This document shows positions 14,247-23,411 of a DNA stretch of 29,658 bases, one piece after another. Positions within the stretch are counted from its first letter, which is position 1; each line of letters starts with the position of its first letter. A program made the position numbers and the translations under genes. Under the pieces are notes generated by a model. That model saw only the letters and a list, made by a program, of their open reading frames with translations. It ran no database searches and was not told the origin of the DNA. The stretch comes from Subdoligranulum variabile. GTDB lineage: Bacteria > Bacillota > Clostridia > Oscillospirales > Ruminococcaceae. The stretch is taken from assembly GCA_004554775.1 (NCBI GenBank), contig SFKI01000028.1, positions 1 to 29,658 of the forward strand, written 5' to 3'.

Positions 14247-16094
14247 ATGTGTGGGATCGCAGGGCAGATCGGGCGGGACCCGCGGGTGATCCAGGGGCAG
14301 TACGCGGCCTATTGCGCGATGCAGCAGACCTTATCCCGCCGTGGGCCGGACCAGCGCGGCATGTTTATCAGCGGGCGCGCGGCGCTCATCCACGCGCGGC
14401 TGGCGGTGGTGGATATCGAGAACGGCCTCCAGCCCATGCAGTTGGACTGGCAGGGCGAAAGCTACACGCTTGTGTATAACGGCGAGCTGTACAACACGCC
14501 GGAACTGCGCGCCGCGCTGCAAAACGCGGGCCACCGATTCACCGGGCACTCAGACACCGAAGTGCTGCTACATGCGTTTGCGGAGTGGGGCGCAGGCTGC
14601 TTAGAGCGCTGCAACGGCATTTTTGCATTTGCCGTCTGGGCGCAGCGGGCGGGACGGCTGTTTCTGGCGCGGGACCGCTGCGGGGTCAAGCCGCTGTTTT
14701 ACGCCAAGACAGGGGACAGCCTGCTGTTTGGCAGTGAGATCAAAACCCTGCTGGCCCACCCGGCTGTGCCGCCGCAGGTGGACGCTGCCGGGCTGGCCGA
14801 AGTGCTGCTGCTTGGCCCCGGCCGCACGCCGGGGTGCGGGGTGTTCAGAAACGTGCAGGAACTGCTGCCCGGCCAGTGCGCCGTCTACGAGGCCGACACC
14901 GGCCGCCTGACCCTGACGCGCTACTGGCAGCTGACCGACCACGACCACCCCGACGACTTTGAGACCACCGCCCGCAACGTGCGGGACCTTGTGGTAGATG
15001 CCATCCAGCGGCAGCTTGTCAGCGATGTGCCGGTGGCGACATTTTTGTCCGGTGGGCTGGACTCGAGCCTGATCTCGGCGGTGGCGGACACCTATTTTAC
15101 CGCGCGGGGGCGGCAGCTGCAAACATTCTCGGTCGGGTACAAGGACAACCGGCGGTATTTCCGTGCGACAAAATTCCAGCCCGGGGCCGACGCGCCGTAC
15201 ATCCGCAAAATGAATGAGTTTTTGGGCGCGCAGCACCATTGGGTCACGCTGGACACCCCCGAGCTGGTGCTGGCGCTCTATGCGGCGGTGGATGCGCGCG
15301 ACCTGCCCGGCATGGCGGACGTGGATTCCTCGCTGCTGCTGTTCTGCCGCCAGATCAAGCCGCACGCCACGGTGGCGCTTTCGGGCGAGTGTGCGGACGA
15401 GATCTTTGGCGGCTACCCGTGGTACCGCGACCCCGCCGTGCGGGAAAAATACGGCTTCCCGTGGGCGCAGTCGACGGCGTACCGGGCGTCGTTTATCAAA
15501 GACGGCGTGCTGGGCGGCATCGACCCGGCGGCGTTTGTGGATGCACGCTATAGGCAGACGCTGGCGGAAACTTCCGTTCTGCCGGGGCGCGATGCCCTTG
15601 AAACACGGATGCGGCAGATGGTCAACTTGAACTTTACCTGGTTCATGCAGACGCTGCTGGACCGCAAGGACCGCATGAGCATGTATTCGGGCCTTGAGGT
15701 CCGCGTGCCGTTCTGCGATTATCGCATTGCTGAGTATTTATACGCTGTTCCGTGGGATTTCAAGGACTATCAGGGCCAGGAAAAAGGTCTTTTGCGGTAC
15801 GCCATGCAGGGCGTTTTGCCCAAAGAGGTTTTATGGCGGCGCAAAAGCCCGTACCCCAAAACGTGGAACCCGGGGTATTTGGCGGCTGTCAGCACCGAGC
15901 TGCGGCGGGTGATCGCCGACCCGGATGCGCCGCTGCTTACGATGATCAAGCGGGAAGCGTTGGAAAATCTGCTGGCCGCCGGGGCGGATAACCCGGTACC
16001 CTGGTACGGGCAGTTGATGACTACCCCGCAGACGATTGCCTGGTTTTTGCAGGTGAATTATTGGATGAAAAAGTATCGGGTTGAATTGGTTTGA
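14247..16094 (+). CDS. asnB: Asparagine synthase (glutamine-hydrolysing)
   Basis: A 615-residue AsnB: makes asparagine from aspartate, glutamine and ATP. The class II glutaminase domain begins with the nucleophile Cys2 (MCGIAG) and includes RRGPDQRG (31-38), YNGELYN (77-83) and HSDTEVLLHAFAEWG (101-115). The synthetase domain has the PP-loop SGGLDSS (268-274) and later GECADEIFGGYPWY. I chose ATG 14247 because the nucleophile must be residue 2 after Met removal, with AAGGGGG upstream; the longer frame to 14142 would bury it. It lies 67 bases after coaBC. I cannot exclude an AsnB-like amidotransferase for another acceptor. Confidence 0.93.
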   Translation: MCGIAGQIGRDPRVIQGQYAAYCAMQQTLSRRGPDQRGMFISGRAALIHARLAVVDIENGLQPMQLDWQGESYTLVYNGELYNTPELRAALQNAGHRFTGHSDTEVLLHAFAEWGAGCLERCNGIFAFAVWAQRAGRLFLARDRCGVKPLFYAKTGDSLLFGSEIKTLLAHPAVPPQVDAAGLAEVLLLGPGRTPGCGVFRNVQELLPGQCAVYEADTGRLTLTRYWQLTDHDHPDDFETTARNVRDLVVDAIQRQLVSDVPVATFLSGGLDSSLISAVADTYFTARGRQLQTFSVGYKDNRRYFRATKFQPGADAPYIRKMNEFLGAQHHWVTLDTPELVLALYAAVDARDLPGMADVDSSLLLFCRQIKPHATVALSGECADEIFGGYPWYRDPAVREKYGFPWAQSTAYRASFIKDGVLGGIDPAAFVDARYRQTLAETSVLPGRDALETRMRQMVNLNFTWFMQTLLDRKDRMSMYSGLEVRVPFCDYRIAEYLYAVPWDFKDYQGQEKGLLRYAMQGVLPKEVLWRRKSPYPKTWNPGYLAAVSTELRRVIADPDAPLLTMIKREALENLLAAGADNPVPWYGQLMTTPQTIAWFLQVNYWMKKYRVELV

Positions 16095-16108
16095 TTTTTC
16101 TGCTTTGC

Positions 16109-16139
16109 GGGAGATACCACCTTGCGGTGTCTCCCTTTT
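16109..16139 (+). terminator. Terminator after asnB
   Basis: GGGAGATACC (16109-16118) pairs with GGTGTCTCCC (16126-16135) with one G-U pair, a 7-nt loop and TTTT after it. Confidence 0.78.
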
Positions 16140-16264
16140 ATAGTTGGTGTCTACCCGGTAGCCTTCCTTTTTTAATTGTTACAATCTTACGACGGAAGCG
16201 CTCCCCAAAAACCAACCTCCATAATTTTTCAAACCCCTATCGCACAATTTTCACAAATGGCGGC

Positions 16265-16270
16265 TATAAT
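16265..16270 (+). promoter_or_regulatory. Possible -10 box of the Gld-type ABC operon
   Basis: A consensus TATAAT lies 43 bases before the TTG start of the ABC ATPase gene. The -35 region is poor (CGCACA at 18 bases). The 219-base gap between asnB and this operon contains no other gene that I can support. Confidence 0.4.
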
Positions 16271-16313
16271 GCAATACGATACAATCTCTGTACACAAAAG
16301 GAGAGATACAACC

Positions 16314-17282
<969 letters not shown>

Positions 17283-18146
17283 ATGGCTGCCATCTTTAAA
17301 CGGGAAACCAAAAGTTACTACACCGGCATGGTGGGCTACGTCACCGCGGCGGTCAGCCTGTTTTTCCTGGGGCTGTATTTCACCAACCGCAATCTGATGT
17401 ACGCGTCGTCGGACTTTGCGTCCGTTTTGTACACCACAACGCTGATCATGCTGTTTCTGCTGCCCGCTATCAGCATGCGCAGCTTTGCCGAGGATCGCCG
17501 CAATAAGACCGACCAGCTGCTGCTGACCAGCCCGGTCAGCATCCCCGGCATTGTGCTGGGCAAGTTTTTGGCGGAATGCGTCGTGTTTGCGCTGCCGCTG
17601 ACCGTGGCCGTCCTCATGCCGCTGATCTTAACGGCGTTCGGCACGGTATCGCTGGTGTCGGCGTTCAGTGCGCTGCTGGTCTATCTGCTGCTGGGTGCGG
17701 CCTGCCTGGCCGTGGGCACCTGGATCTCGGCGCTGACGGAAAATCAGATCATCGCGTACCTTGCCACGTTTGGCGCGCTGCTCATCGCCTACCTGATGAA
17801 CGGCATCAAGACCATGTTCACCAGCGGCAATCTGCTGGCGCTTGTCGTGTTTCTGGTCGTGCTGCTCATCGCAGCCGTTTTGGTGGGCGTGCTCTGCAAA
17901 AGCCTGCCGGTCGGGCTGGGGGTGTTTGCCGTGGGTGCGGTCGTGCTCGTTGTGCTGTTCCAGCTGCGCCCGGCGTGGCTGCTCTCGGCCTTTAACGCGG
18001 TGCTCGGTGCGCTGGCGCTGTTCCAGCCGTTCAACGGCGTGGTGGGAGGCATGTTCAGCGTGTCCGCCATTGTGTATTATCTTTCGGTGATCGCGCTGTT
18101 CCTGTTCTTGACAGGTCAGTCGCTGGAACGCCGCCGCTGGCACTAA
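17283..18146 (+). CDS. ABC-2 type permease (GldF-like)
   Basis: A 287-residue membrane protein with about six hydrophobic segments, starting with a cytosolic KRETKSYY amphipathic part and the first TM at about 17-36. The conserved RSFAEDRRNKTDQLLLTSPVS segment (about 66-86) is typical of GldF-like permeases. It starts immediately after the ATPase gene stop, with GAGGAGGCAGAG as its ribosome site inside that gene. It presumably forms the channel for the ATPase and acts with the GldG-like and DUF4340 proteins that follow. The substrate is unknown; this is not evidence for gliding. Confidence 0.88.
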   Translation: MAAIFKRETKSYYTGMVGYVTAAVSLFFLGLYFTNRNLMYASSDFASVLYTTTLIMLFLLPAISMRSFAEDRRNKTDQLLLTSPVSIPGIVLGKFLAECVVFALPLTVAVLMPLILTAFGTVSLVSAFSALLVYLLLGAACLAVGTWISALTENQIIAYLATFGALLIAYLMNGIKTMFTSGNLLALVVFLVVLLIAAVLVGVLCKSLPVGLGVFAVGAVVLVVLFQLRPAWLLSAFNAVLGALALFQPFNGVVGGMFSVSAIVYYLSVIALFLFLTGQSLERRRWH

Positions 18147-18159
18147 GGGGGCGTGGAGC

Positions 18160-19581
18160 ATGAAAAAAATTGATGTAAAATCCATGCAGGGCAGCAAGCG
18201 CACCCTGCGCAGCGGCAGCTATGCTGCGGTGCTGGCCATGGCGGTGCTGGCCGTGGTCATCCTTATCAACCTTGTGGTGCAGGCACTGCCCAGCAAATGG
18301 ACCGAGTTTGATATCTCCACCTCGTCACTGTTCACTTTAAGCGATACATCGAAGAATCTTTTGCACGAGCTGAACAGCGACGTCACCGCCTACTACCTGG
18401 CGGAGTCCGGGCAGGAGGACACCAACATCACCCGCCTGCTGGACCGCTATGCCGACGAAAGCAGCCATTTCAGCTGGCAGCAGCGCGACCCCGTCTTATA
18501 CCCGACCTTTGCGCAGCAGTACGACGGCGCGGCCAATGGCTCGGTCGTGCTGGTGTGCGGCGACAATTACCGCGTGGTGGGCTACAATGATATGTACCAG
18601 ATGGACATCGAGACCTACTACACCACCGGCAGCCAGCAGTACACGTTTGAGGCCGAAAACGCCCTGACCAGCGCCTTAGCTCAGGCCAGCCGCACGTCGG
18701 CCTACAAGCTCTACCAGCTGACCGGCCACGGTGAATTGGCGCTGGACAGCGATTTTACCGACACGCTGACCAACGCCGGTGTGACCACCGAAGAACTGAA
18801 CCTGACCACGGCGGGCAGCATCCCCGACGATGCCGACAGCCTGCTGCTCAATGCGCCGCTGGCCGATTTGACCGAAGCGGAAGCTGCCTTGCTGAGCGAC
18901 TATGCAGCAAACGGCGGCAAGCTGCTGGCTGTGACAGATTTCACAACGGACACCCCCCGTCTGGATGAAATATTGCAAAGCTGCGGCATGACCCGCCAGA
19001 ACGGTCTGCTGATCGAGGCTGACGCCAACCACTACCCCTACGGCTACCCGCAGACCTACCTGCTGCCCACCGTGCAGAGCAATGAAATTACGGCCGGTGT
19101 GGGCAGCGGCATGATGGTGTACACCCCCATTGCACAGGGCATCGTGAAGCACGAGGACGGCGACTATACCTTTACCAGCTTGCTGTCTACCAGCTCGACC
19201 GCCTACTCGATGGAGAACTACGCCACCGCCGAGACCGCCCAGAAGGCCGACACCGACCCCGAGGGCAGCTTTGACGTGGCCCTTGCCGCCGAGAACACGA
19301 CCACCGGCACCCGCGTGGTCTGGATCAACTGCCCCAACTTCTTGCAGGGTACCATCAACCAGAGCGTATCCGGCGGCAACGCCCAGCTGCTGGGCAGCAT
19401 CGTCAACTGGTTCGACGGCGAGCAGACGACCGCGGTCATCAGCGGCAAGAGCCTGAGCGCCGCCAGCCTGAGCGTGCCCAACAACATGATCGTTATGCTG
19501 GGGGTGCTGTTTACCCTCGTGCTGCCCATCGTGTGTGTGGTGGCCGGGCTTGTGATCTGCGTGATCCGGCGCAGAAGATAA
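18160..19581 (+). CDS. GldG-family extracytoplasmic ABC-associated protein
   Basis: A 473-residue protein with one N-terminal membrane segment (about 22-44), a long extracytoplasmic region and a C-terminal membrane segment (about 445-468) ending in RRRR-like basic residues. The start of the domain, WTEFDISTSSLFTLSDTS, is characteristic of GldG (ABC_transp_aux). The segment GKLLAVTDFTTDTPRLDEIL is also typical. It lies 13 bases after the permease. In Bacteroidetes, GldFG supports gliding; in Firmicutes the role of this cassette is not settled. Confidence 0.88.
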   Translation: MKKIDVKSMQGSKRTLRSGSYAAVLAMAVLAVVILINLVVQALPSKWTEFDISTSSLFTLSDTSKNLLHELNSDVTAYYLAESGQEDTNITRLLDRYADESSHFSWQQRDPVLYPTFAQQYDGAANGSVVLVCGDNYRVVGYNDMYQMDIETYYTTGSQQYTFEAENALTSALAQASRTSAYKLYQLTGHGELALDSDFTDTLTNAGVTTEELNLTTAGSIPDDADSLLLNAPLADLTEAEAALLSDYAANGGKLLAVTDFTTDTPRLDEILQSCGMTRQNGLLIEADANHYPYGYPQTYLLPTVQSNEITAGVGSGMMVYTPIAQGIVKHEDGDYTFTSLLSTSSTAYSMENYATAETAQKADTDPEGSFDVALAAENTTTGTRVVWINCPNFLQGTINQSVSGGNAQLLGSIVNWFDGEQTTAVISGKSLSAASLSVPNNMIVMLGVLFTLVLPIVCVVAGLVICVIRRRR

Positions 19582-19591
19582 GGAGATCCCC

Positions 19592-20587
19592 ATGAACCGT
19601 AAAAAATGGCTGCCGCTGGCCCTGCTGGCGGCAGGGGCCGTGCTGCTGGGAATCCTGCTGGCAGTGCTGACCCGCGAAAAGAAAGCCGAGACCGACACCG
19701 GTATCCCGTTGATGGACTTTGCGGCGGCGGACGTAGACAAGCTGGCGTACTCCGGCAACAATGTCGATGTAACGCTGTTAAAAGGCAGCGAGGGGAACTG
19801 GATGCTGGATTCTGACCCGACGCTGCCGCTGGACCAGAACGCCGTGCAGAGCCTGGTGGAGAAGTTCGCCGCGCTGACCGCCGCCCGCAAGCTGCAGGAC
19901 AGCGAGCTTGGCGAGATCCCCGCGATGAGCGACACCCCGGCGATGGTGTTTACCCTGCAGGCAGGGGAGACCACCCGCACGCTGACGGTGGACCAGCTCA
20001 ACGATGTGGCGGGCGTGTACTATGTCTACGACGACGCAGGTGGGGTGTACACAGTGGCGAAAAGCGATTTGAACAACCTGTGCAAAGCCCCGCGCAGCCT
20101 GTACGCGGCGCAGACGCTGACCGACAAGACCGCCGACGATGTGACTGCCCTGACAGTGGGCGACTTGCCGTTTGTGCTGACCGACGGCGTCTGGCAGCTT
20201 GCCGACGACCCCGATTACGCGCTGGACCAGAGCGCCGTGAAGCGGATGGTAAGCACCCTTTGCGAGATGCAGACCGAGTGGAGCATCACCAGCCCCGAGG
20301 ATGACAGCGCGTACGGCCTGGATACACCGGACGCCACGGCGGTGCTGACGTTTACCGACGGCACGAGCCTGACCGTGCGTTTTGGCGCGCTGGTGCCCGA
20401 CACGGATACGGATGCGGATACAAGCACGACCACGAGTTTGTGCTATCTGGCGTCCAGCGGCGCGCCCGGCGTGGTCTACGAGGTGAAATCCGCGCATAAA
20501 GATGCGTTTGCGGTTACGAAGGAGAACTTACTGGATACCGCTACGGAAGAAACAGCGGCTGTTGATGATGTAGCAGCGGAACATTAA
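19592..20587 (+). CDS. DUF4340 domain-containing protein
   Basis: A 331-residue protein. It has an N-terminal membrane anchor (about 5-25, after MNRKK) and two similar beta-rich halves of the DUF4340 type: NWMLDSDPTLPLDQNAVQSLVEKF and later VWQLADDPDYALDQSAVKRMVSTL. This internal repeat is directly visible. It is the last gene of the ABC cassette, 10 bases after the GldG-like gene with TAAGGAGAT as ribosome site, and ends at a terminator. DUF4340 proteins commonly accompany GldG-type ABC modules, probably as an extracytoplasmic partner. No catalytic motif is visible. Confidence 0.88.
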   Translation: MNRKKWLPLALLAAGAVLLGILLAVLTREKKAETDTGIPLMDFAAADVDKLAYSGNNVDVTLLKGSEGNWMLDSDPTLPLDQNAVQSLVEKFAALTAARKLQDSELGEIPAMSDTPAMVFTLQAGETTRTLTVDQLNDVAGVYYVYDDAGGVYTVAKSDLNNLCKAPRSLYAAQTLTDKTADDVTALTVGDLPFVLTDGVWQLADDPDYALDQSAVKRMVSTLCEMQTEWSITSPEDDSAYGLDTPDATAVLTFTDGTSLTVRFGALVPDTDTDADTSTTTSLCYLASSGAPGVVYEVKSAHKDAFAVTKENLLDTATEETAAVDDVAAEH

Positions 20588-20595
20588 GATAGAGA

Positions 20596-20621
20596 AAAGG
20601 CTCCCCTTGCGGGGAGCCTTT
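20596..20621 (+). terminator. Terminator after the Gld-type ABC operon
   Basis: AAAGGCTCCCC (20596-20606), loop TTGC, GGGGAGCCTTT (20611-20621). A further T-run follows at about 20626. Confidence 0.8.
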
Positions 20622-20650
20622 CGCATTTTTTATGGGTCCGCGTCTTTTTC

Positions 20651-20679
20651 TTGCCCCCATGCCAGCTTTATGGTACAAT
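20651..20679 (+). promoter_or_regulatory. Likely nagZ promoter, separated from its gene by a MITE
   Basis: TTGCCC (20651-20656), a 17-base spacer, then TACAAT (20674-20679). It ends 7 bases before the left end of the 116-bp element, so transcription would run through that element. Confidence 0.5.
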
Positions 20680-20686
20680 AAGCTAA

Positions 20687-20802
20687 GGCAACACCGCACA
20701 ATTCCCGCCTGACGGCTTAAGCACCGCTCCGGCGGCTGCGGCACGGCATCTGCGTTGCCAAAATGCTCGATAATACACAAATTAGAATTGTGCGGTGTTG
20801 CC
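20687..20802. mobile_element. 116-bp MITE-like element with 18-bp perfect terminal inverted repeats
   Basis: GGCAACACCGCACAATTC (20687-20704) and its exact complement GAATTGTGCGGTGTTGCC (20785-20802) bound the element. The 4-mer CTAA flanks both ends (20683-20686 and 20803-20806), as expected of a target-site duplication. The interior is 80 bp with no coding capacity. It is non-autonomous and would need a transposase supplied elsewhere; which family is unknown. Confidence 0.8.
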
Positions 20803-20829
20803 CTAAAACCAACAAAGGGGGGCTTTCCG

Positions 20830-22053
20830 ATGAAAAAACTGCTTGCAGGGGTCGTTTTGCTGGCGGGGACGCTGTGCGCCTGCGGGTCGCAGCCGGCGGC
20901 GCAAAGCGCCGTGACATTGCCCATGGCAACCGAGCGGCCCGGCGCTGTCGACCTGCCCGAAGAACCGGAAGCAACCCCGCAGTCTACCCCAAGACCCGAT
21001 ATTACATCCCTGACCACCGCCGACCTCACGCTGGAAGAAAAGGTCGGCCAGCTGTTCATTGTCCGGCCGGATGCCCTCGATCTGACTTTGCCGCAGGAGA
21101 CCATCGACGACGCCAAGGCCGACGGTGTGACCGAACTGACCGACGCCATGCGCGGCACGCTGCAAAAATACCCCGTGGGCGGCGTGTGCCAGTTCGGCAA
21201 AAACATCGAAAGCCCCGCGCAGATCAAAGCGTTTAACGCCTTTTTGCAGGAGGCCTCGGACATTCCGCTGTTCATCACGGTGGACGAGGAAGTCGGCGCG
21301 GTGGCGCGGCTGGCCAACAACGACGCGTTCGACCTGCCCCAGTATACGAGCGCTGCCGCCATCGCCGAGGGTGGTGCGGGCAATGTCAATTTTATTGGCA
21401 GCACCATCGGCGGCTATCTGCACATGTACGGCTTCAACATGGATTTTGCCCCCGTCGCTGACGTGAACACCAACCCGGATAACCCCATTATCGGCACACG
21501 GGCGTTCTCGTCCGACCCCGCCGTGGCGGCAGAATGCGCCGTAGCTATGGCAAAAGGTCTGGCGGAGGAGGGCATCCTGCCTACGTTTAAGCATTTCCCG
21601 GGGCATGGCGACACGGCCGAGGACAGCCACACCGGCCTGGCCTACAGCTGCCGCACGGTCGACGAGCTTGCCGCCTGTGAGCTGCTTCCCTTCGAAGCTG
21701 CTGCCGAAGCCGGGCCGCACGCCGTGATGGTGGGGCACATCGTCGTGCCCGAGCTGACCGGCGACACCCCCGCGACGCTGAGCGCTGCCGCCATTGCGCT
21801 GGTGCCCGATGCCGAAAACACCTTAATTGTCACGGACTCGCTGGCCATGGGAGCTATCACCGACAGCTACACCCCCGGCGAAGCCGCCGTGCTGGCCTTG
21901 CAGGCCGGGTGCGACGTGCTGCTGATGCCCAACGGCCTGGCCGATGCCTACGACGCTGTGCTGGCAGCGGTGCAGGATGGCACCATCAGCGAGCAGCGGC
22001 TGGACGAGAGTGTTGCTAAAATTTTACGTATGAAAGCGCAATTTTGCGCATGA
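20830..22053 (+). CDS. nagZ: Family 3 glycoside hydrolase lipoprotein, NagZ-type beta-N-acetylhexosaminidase
   Basis: A 407-residue protein. A signal peptide with a lipobox-like LCAC places the mature N-terminus at Cys19, predicting a lipid-anchored extracytoplasmic enzyme. A Pro/Glu/Thr-rich linker (to about 60) leads into the GH3 domain. The NagZ-type motif KHFPGHGDTAEDSH (His general acid/base) and TDSLAMGAI (Asp nucleophile) are both intact, so it should remove GlcNAc from muropeptides or other beta-GlcNAc glycans. I chose ATG 20830 with AAAGGGGGG upstream; an in-frame upstream extension runs through the MITE and is not real. It overlaps no gene; the next gene begins 11 bases later. Confidence 0.88.
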   Translation: MKKLLAGVVLLAGTLCACGSQPAAQSAVTLPMATERPGAVDLPEEPEATPQSTPRPDITSLTTADLTLEEKVGQLFIVRPDALDLTLPQETIDDAKADGVTELTDAMRGTLQKYPVGGVCQFGKNIESPAQIKAFNAFLQEASDIPLFITVDEEVGAVARLANNDAFDLPQYTSAAAIAEGGAGNVNFIGSTIGGYLHMYGFNMDFAPVADVNTNPDNPIIGTRAFSSDPAVAAECAVAMAKGLAEEGILPTFKHFPGHGDTAEDSHTGLAYSCRTVDELAACELLPFEAAAEAGPHAVMVGHIVVPELTGDTPATLSAAAIALVPDAENTLIVTDSLAMGAITDSYTPGEAAVLALQAGCDVLLMPNGLADAYDAVLAAVQDGTISEQRLDESVAKILRMKAQFCA

Positions 22054-22064
22054 GGGAGGCTGCC

Positions 22065-23126
22065 ATGCAGCAAACCGTCTGGGCCGTGGATGGCTCGTTT
22101 TTTGCCCAGCGCGTCTCGGGCATCCAGCGCTACTCGCTGGAATTGCTGGCCGCGCTCGACGCCATCGCCCCGGCAGGACTGGTAGAGATCGTCGTGCCCG
22201 TAGGGGTCGAAACGCCCGTTTACAGGAATATAAAAGTTGTGCCGTACGGCACCCGGCACGGCCTGGCGTGGCAGCAGCTGGACTACCCGCGCTACTTAAA
22301 ACGGCGCGGCGCCAAAGGGCTGGCTACCTGCAACGTCATCCCGTGGTTTGGGTTCCGCGGCATTGCCGTTGTGCATGATGTCTGCTACCGCGCGCGGCGG
22401 GATTTTTATAAGGACAGCCGCCGCGACCGGCTGAGCGCCGCGTGGCACTGCCTGCAATACCGCCGCATTGCCCAAAAGGCCGGGCGCATTATTACGGTGT
22501 CGGAGTTTTCTAAAGCAGAAATCCATAAATACTACGGTGTGCCGCTTGAAAAAATGGATGTCGTCTACAACGCCTGGCAGCAGATGCAGCGTATCGCCCC
22601 GGATGACGGCGTGTTTGCCAAGCATCCGCAACTGCAAAAAGGCGCGTACTATTTCAGCATGGCGAACCTTTTGAAAAACAAAAACTTCCCCTGGGTGCTG
22701 CGCGCGGCCAAGGCCAAACCCGACGCAGTGTTTGCCATCGCGGGCGGCGGCAGCCTGGCCGAAGAAGCCGCCCGCCTGGGGCTGGCCGACCTGCCGAACG
22801 TGCTGTACCTGGGCTATGTCAGCGACGGCGAAGCCAAAAGCCTGATGGCCCACTGTAAGGCGTTTTTGTTCCCGACACTGTACGAGGGGTTTGGCATCCC
22901 GCCATTGGAAGCCGTGGCCTGCGGGGCCAGGCAGATTTTGGTCAGCGATACGCCCTGCATGCGTGAGGTGTACGGTGACTGCGCGGGGTACATTGACCTG
23001 GCGGCGAACCCCGGCAACGTGGACGACACCACCCCGCCGAAAGATGACCCCGCCCGGCTGCTGCAAAAATACAGCTGGGAGAAAAGCGCGGAGAAGCTGC
23101 TGGGGATCTTGCGGGAAAACGGGTAA
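22065..23126 (+). CDS. GT4 family glycosyltransferase
   Basis: A 353-residue GT-B glycosyltransferase. The N-terminal half carries GIQRYSLELL and VHDVCY segments; the C-terminal half has the nucleotide-sugar site: a YFSMANLLKNKNFPWVLRAA strand-helix, LGYVSDGE, and the E-x7-E motif in PTLYEGFGIPPLEAVACG. It probably transfers a mannosyl, glucosyl or rhamnosyl unit in cell-surface glycan assembly; the specificity is not readable. I chose ATG 22065 (GGGAGG five to six bases upstream); an earlier in-frame ATG at 22044 overlaps nagZ. It is probably co-transcribed with nagZ. Confidence 0.88.
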   Translation: MQQTVWAVDGSFFAQRVSGIQRYSLELLAALDAIAPAGLVEIVVPVGVETPVYRNIKVVPYGTRHGLAWQQLDYPRYLKRRGAKGLATCNVIPWFGFRGIAVVHDVCYRARRDFYKDSRRDRLSAAWHCLQYRRIAQKAGRIITVSEFSKAEIHKYYGVPLEKMDVVYNAWQQMQRIAPDDGVFAKHPQLQKGAYYFSMANLLKNKNFPWVLRAAKAKPDAVFAIAGGGSLAEEAARLGLADLPNVLYLGYVSDGEAKSLMAHCKAFLFPTLYEGFGIPPLEAVACGARQILVSDTPCMREVYGDCAGYIDLAANPGNVDDTTPPKDDPARLLQKYSWEKSAEKLLGILRENG

Positions 23127-23142
23127 AATGGGATGTAGAGTA

Positions 23143-23343
23143 AAAGGCCCCCTTGTGTAAAGGGTGACTCCCCACAGTGTGGGGAGATGTCGCGCAGCGA
23201 CAGAGGGGCCCGGGCCCGAAGGGCTCCGCCGATAGGCGGTGGGGGATTGTGACCTTGCCCGTGTATCGACTTACCCTCGTAAGGCCACAATCCCTCCGTC
23301 TGCGCTATCGCGCAGCCACCTCCCTTTACACAAGGGAGGCTTT
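23143..23343. repeat. 201-bp palindromic intergenic repeat
   Basis: The ends are 22-bp inverted repeats that match at 20 positions (23143-23164 and 23322-23343; core CCCTTGTGTAAAGGG). Inside are further pairs: GGGATTGTG (23243-23251) with CACAATCCC (23286-23294), and local hairpins such as CCGCC-GATA-GGCGG. The left part also holds GTCGC-GCA-GCGAC. It resembles repeats that I recall as abundant in Faecalibacterium-type genomes. There is no coding capacity. It fills most of the gap between the GT4 gene and comM. Confidence 0.8.
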
Positions 23344-23348
23344 ATCGC

Positions 23349-23371
23349 GGGTCGATGCACAGCATCGACCC
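23349..23371. repeat. Hairpin upstream of comM
   Basis: GGGTCGATG, 5-nt loop CACAG, CATCGACCC: a perfect 9-bp stem, 40 bases before the comM start and directly beside the 201-bp repeat. There is no U-tract, so it is probably not a terminator. Confidence 0.55.
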
Positions 23372-23411
23372 CTGCAAAAAGCACAACAGGATGTTAAAAG
23401 GGAGGACTACC

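Noticed and set aside
18676..20001. Minus-strand frame of 441 codons across the GldG-like and DUF4340 genes
   Set aside because: Spans two real genes and their junction; composition is typical of a shadow frame.
20755..20829. 25-codon N-terminal extension of nagZ through the MITE
   Set aside because: It would replace the lipoprotein signal start and is encoded by the transposon end; ATG 20830 has a strong ribosome site.
23143..23343. CRISPR array from repeated short motifs
   Set aside because: The repeats are inverted and nested, not direct repeats with regular spacers.
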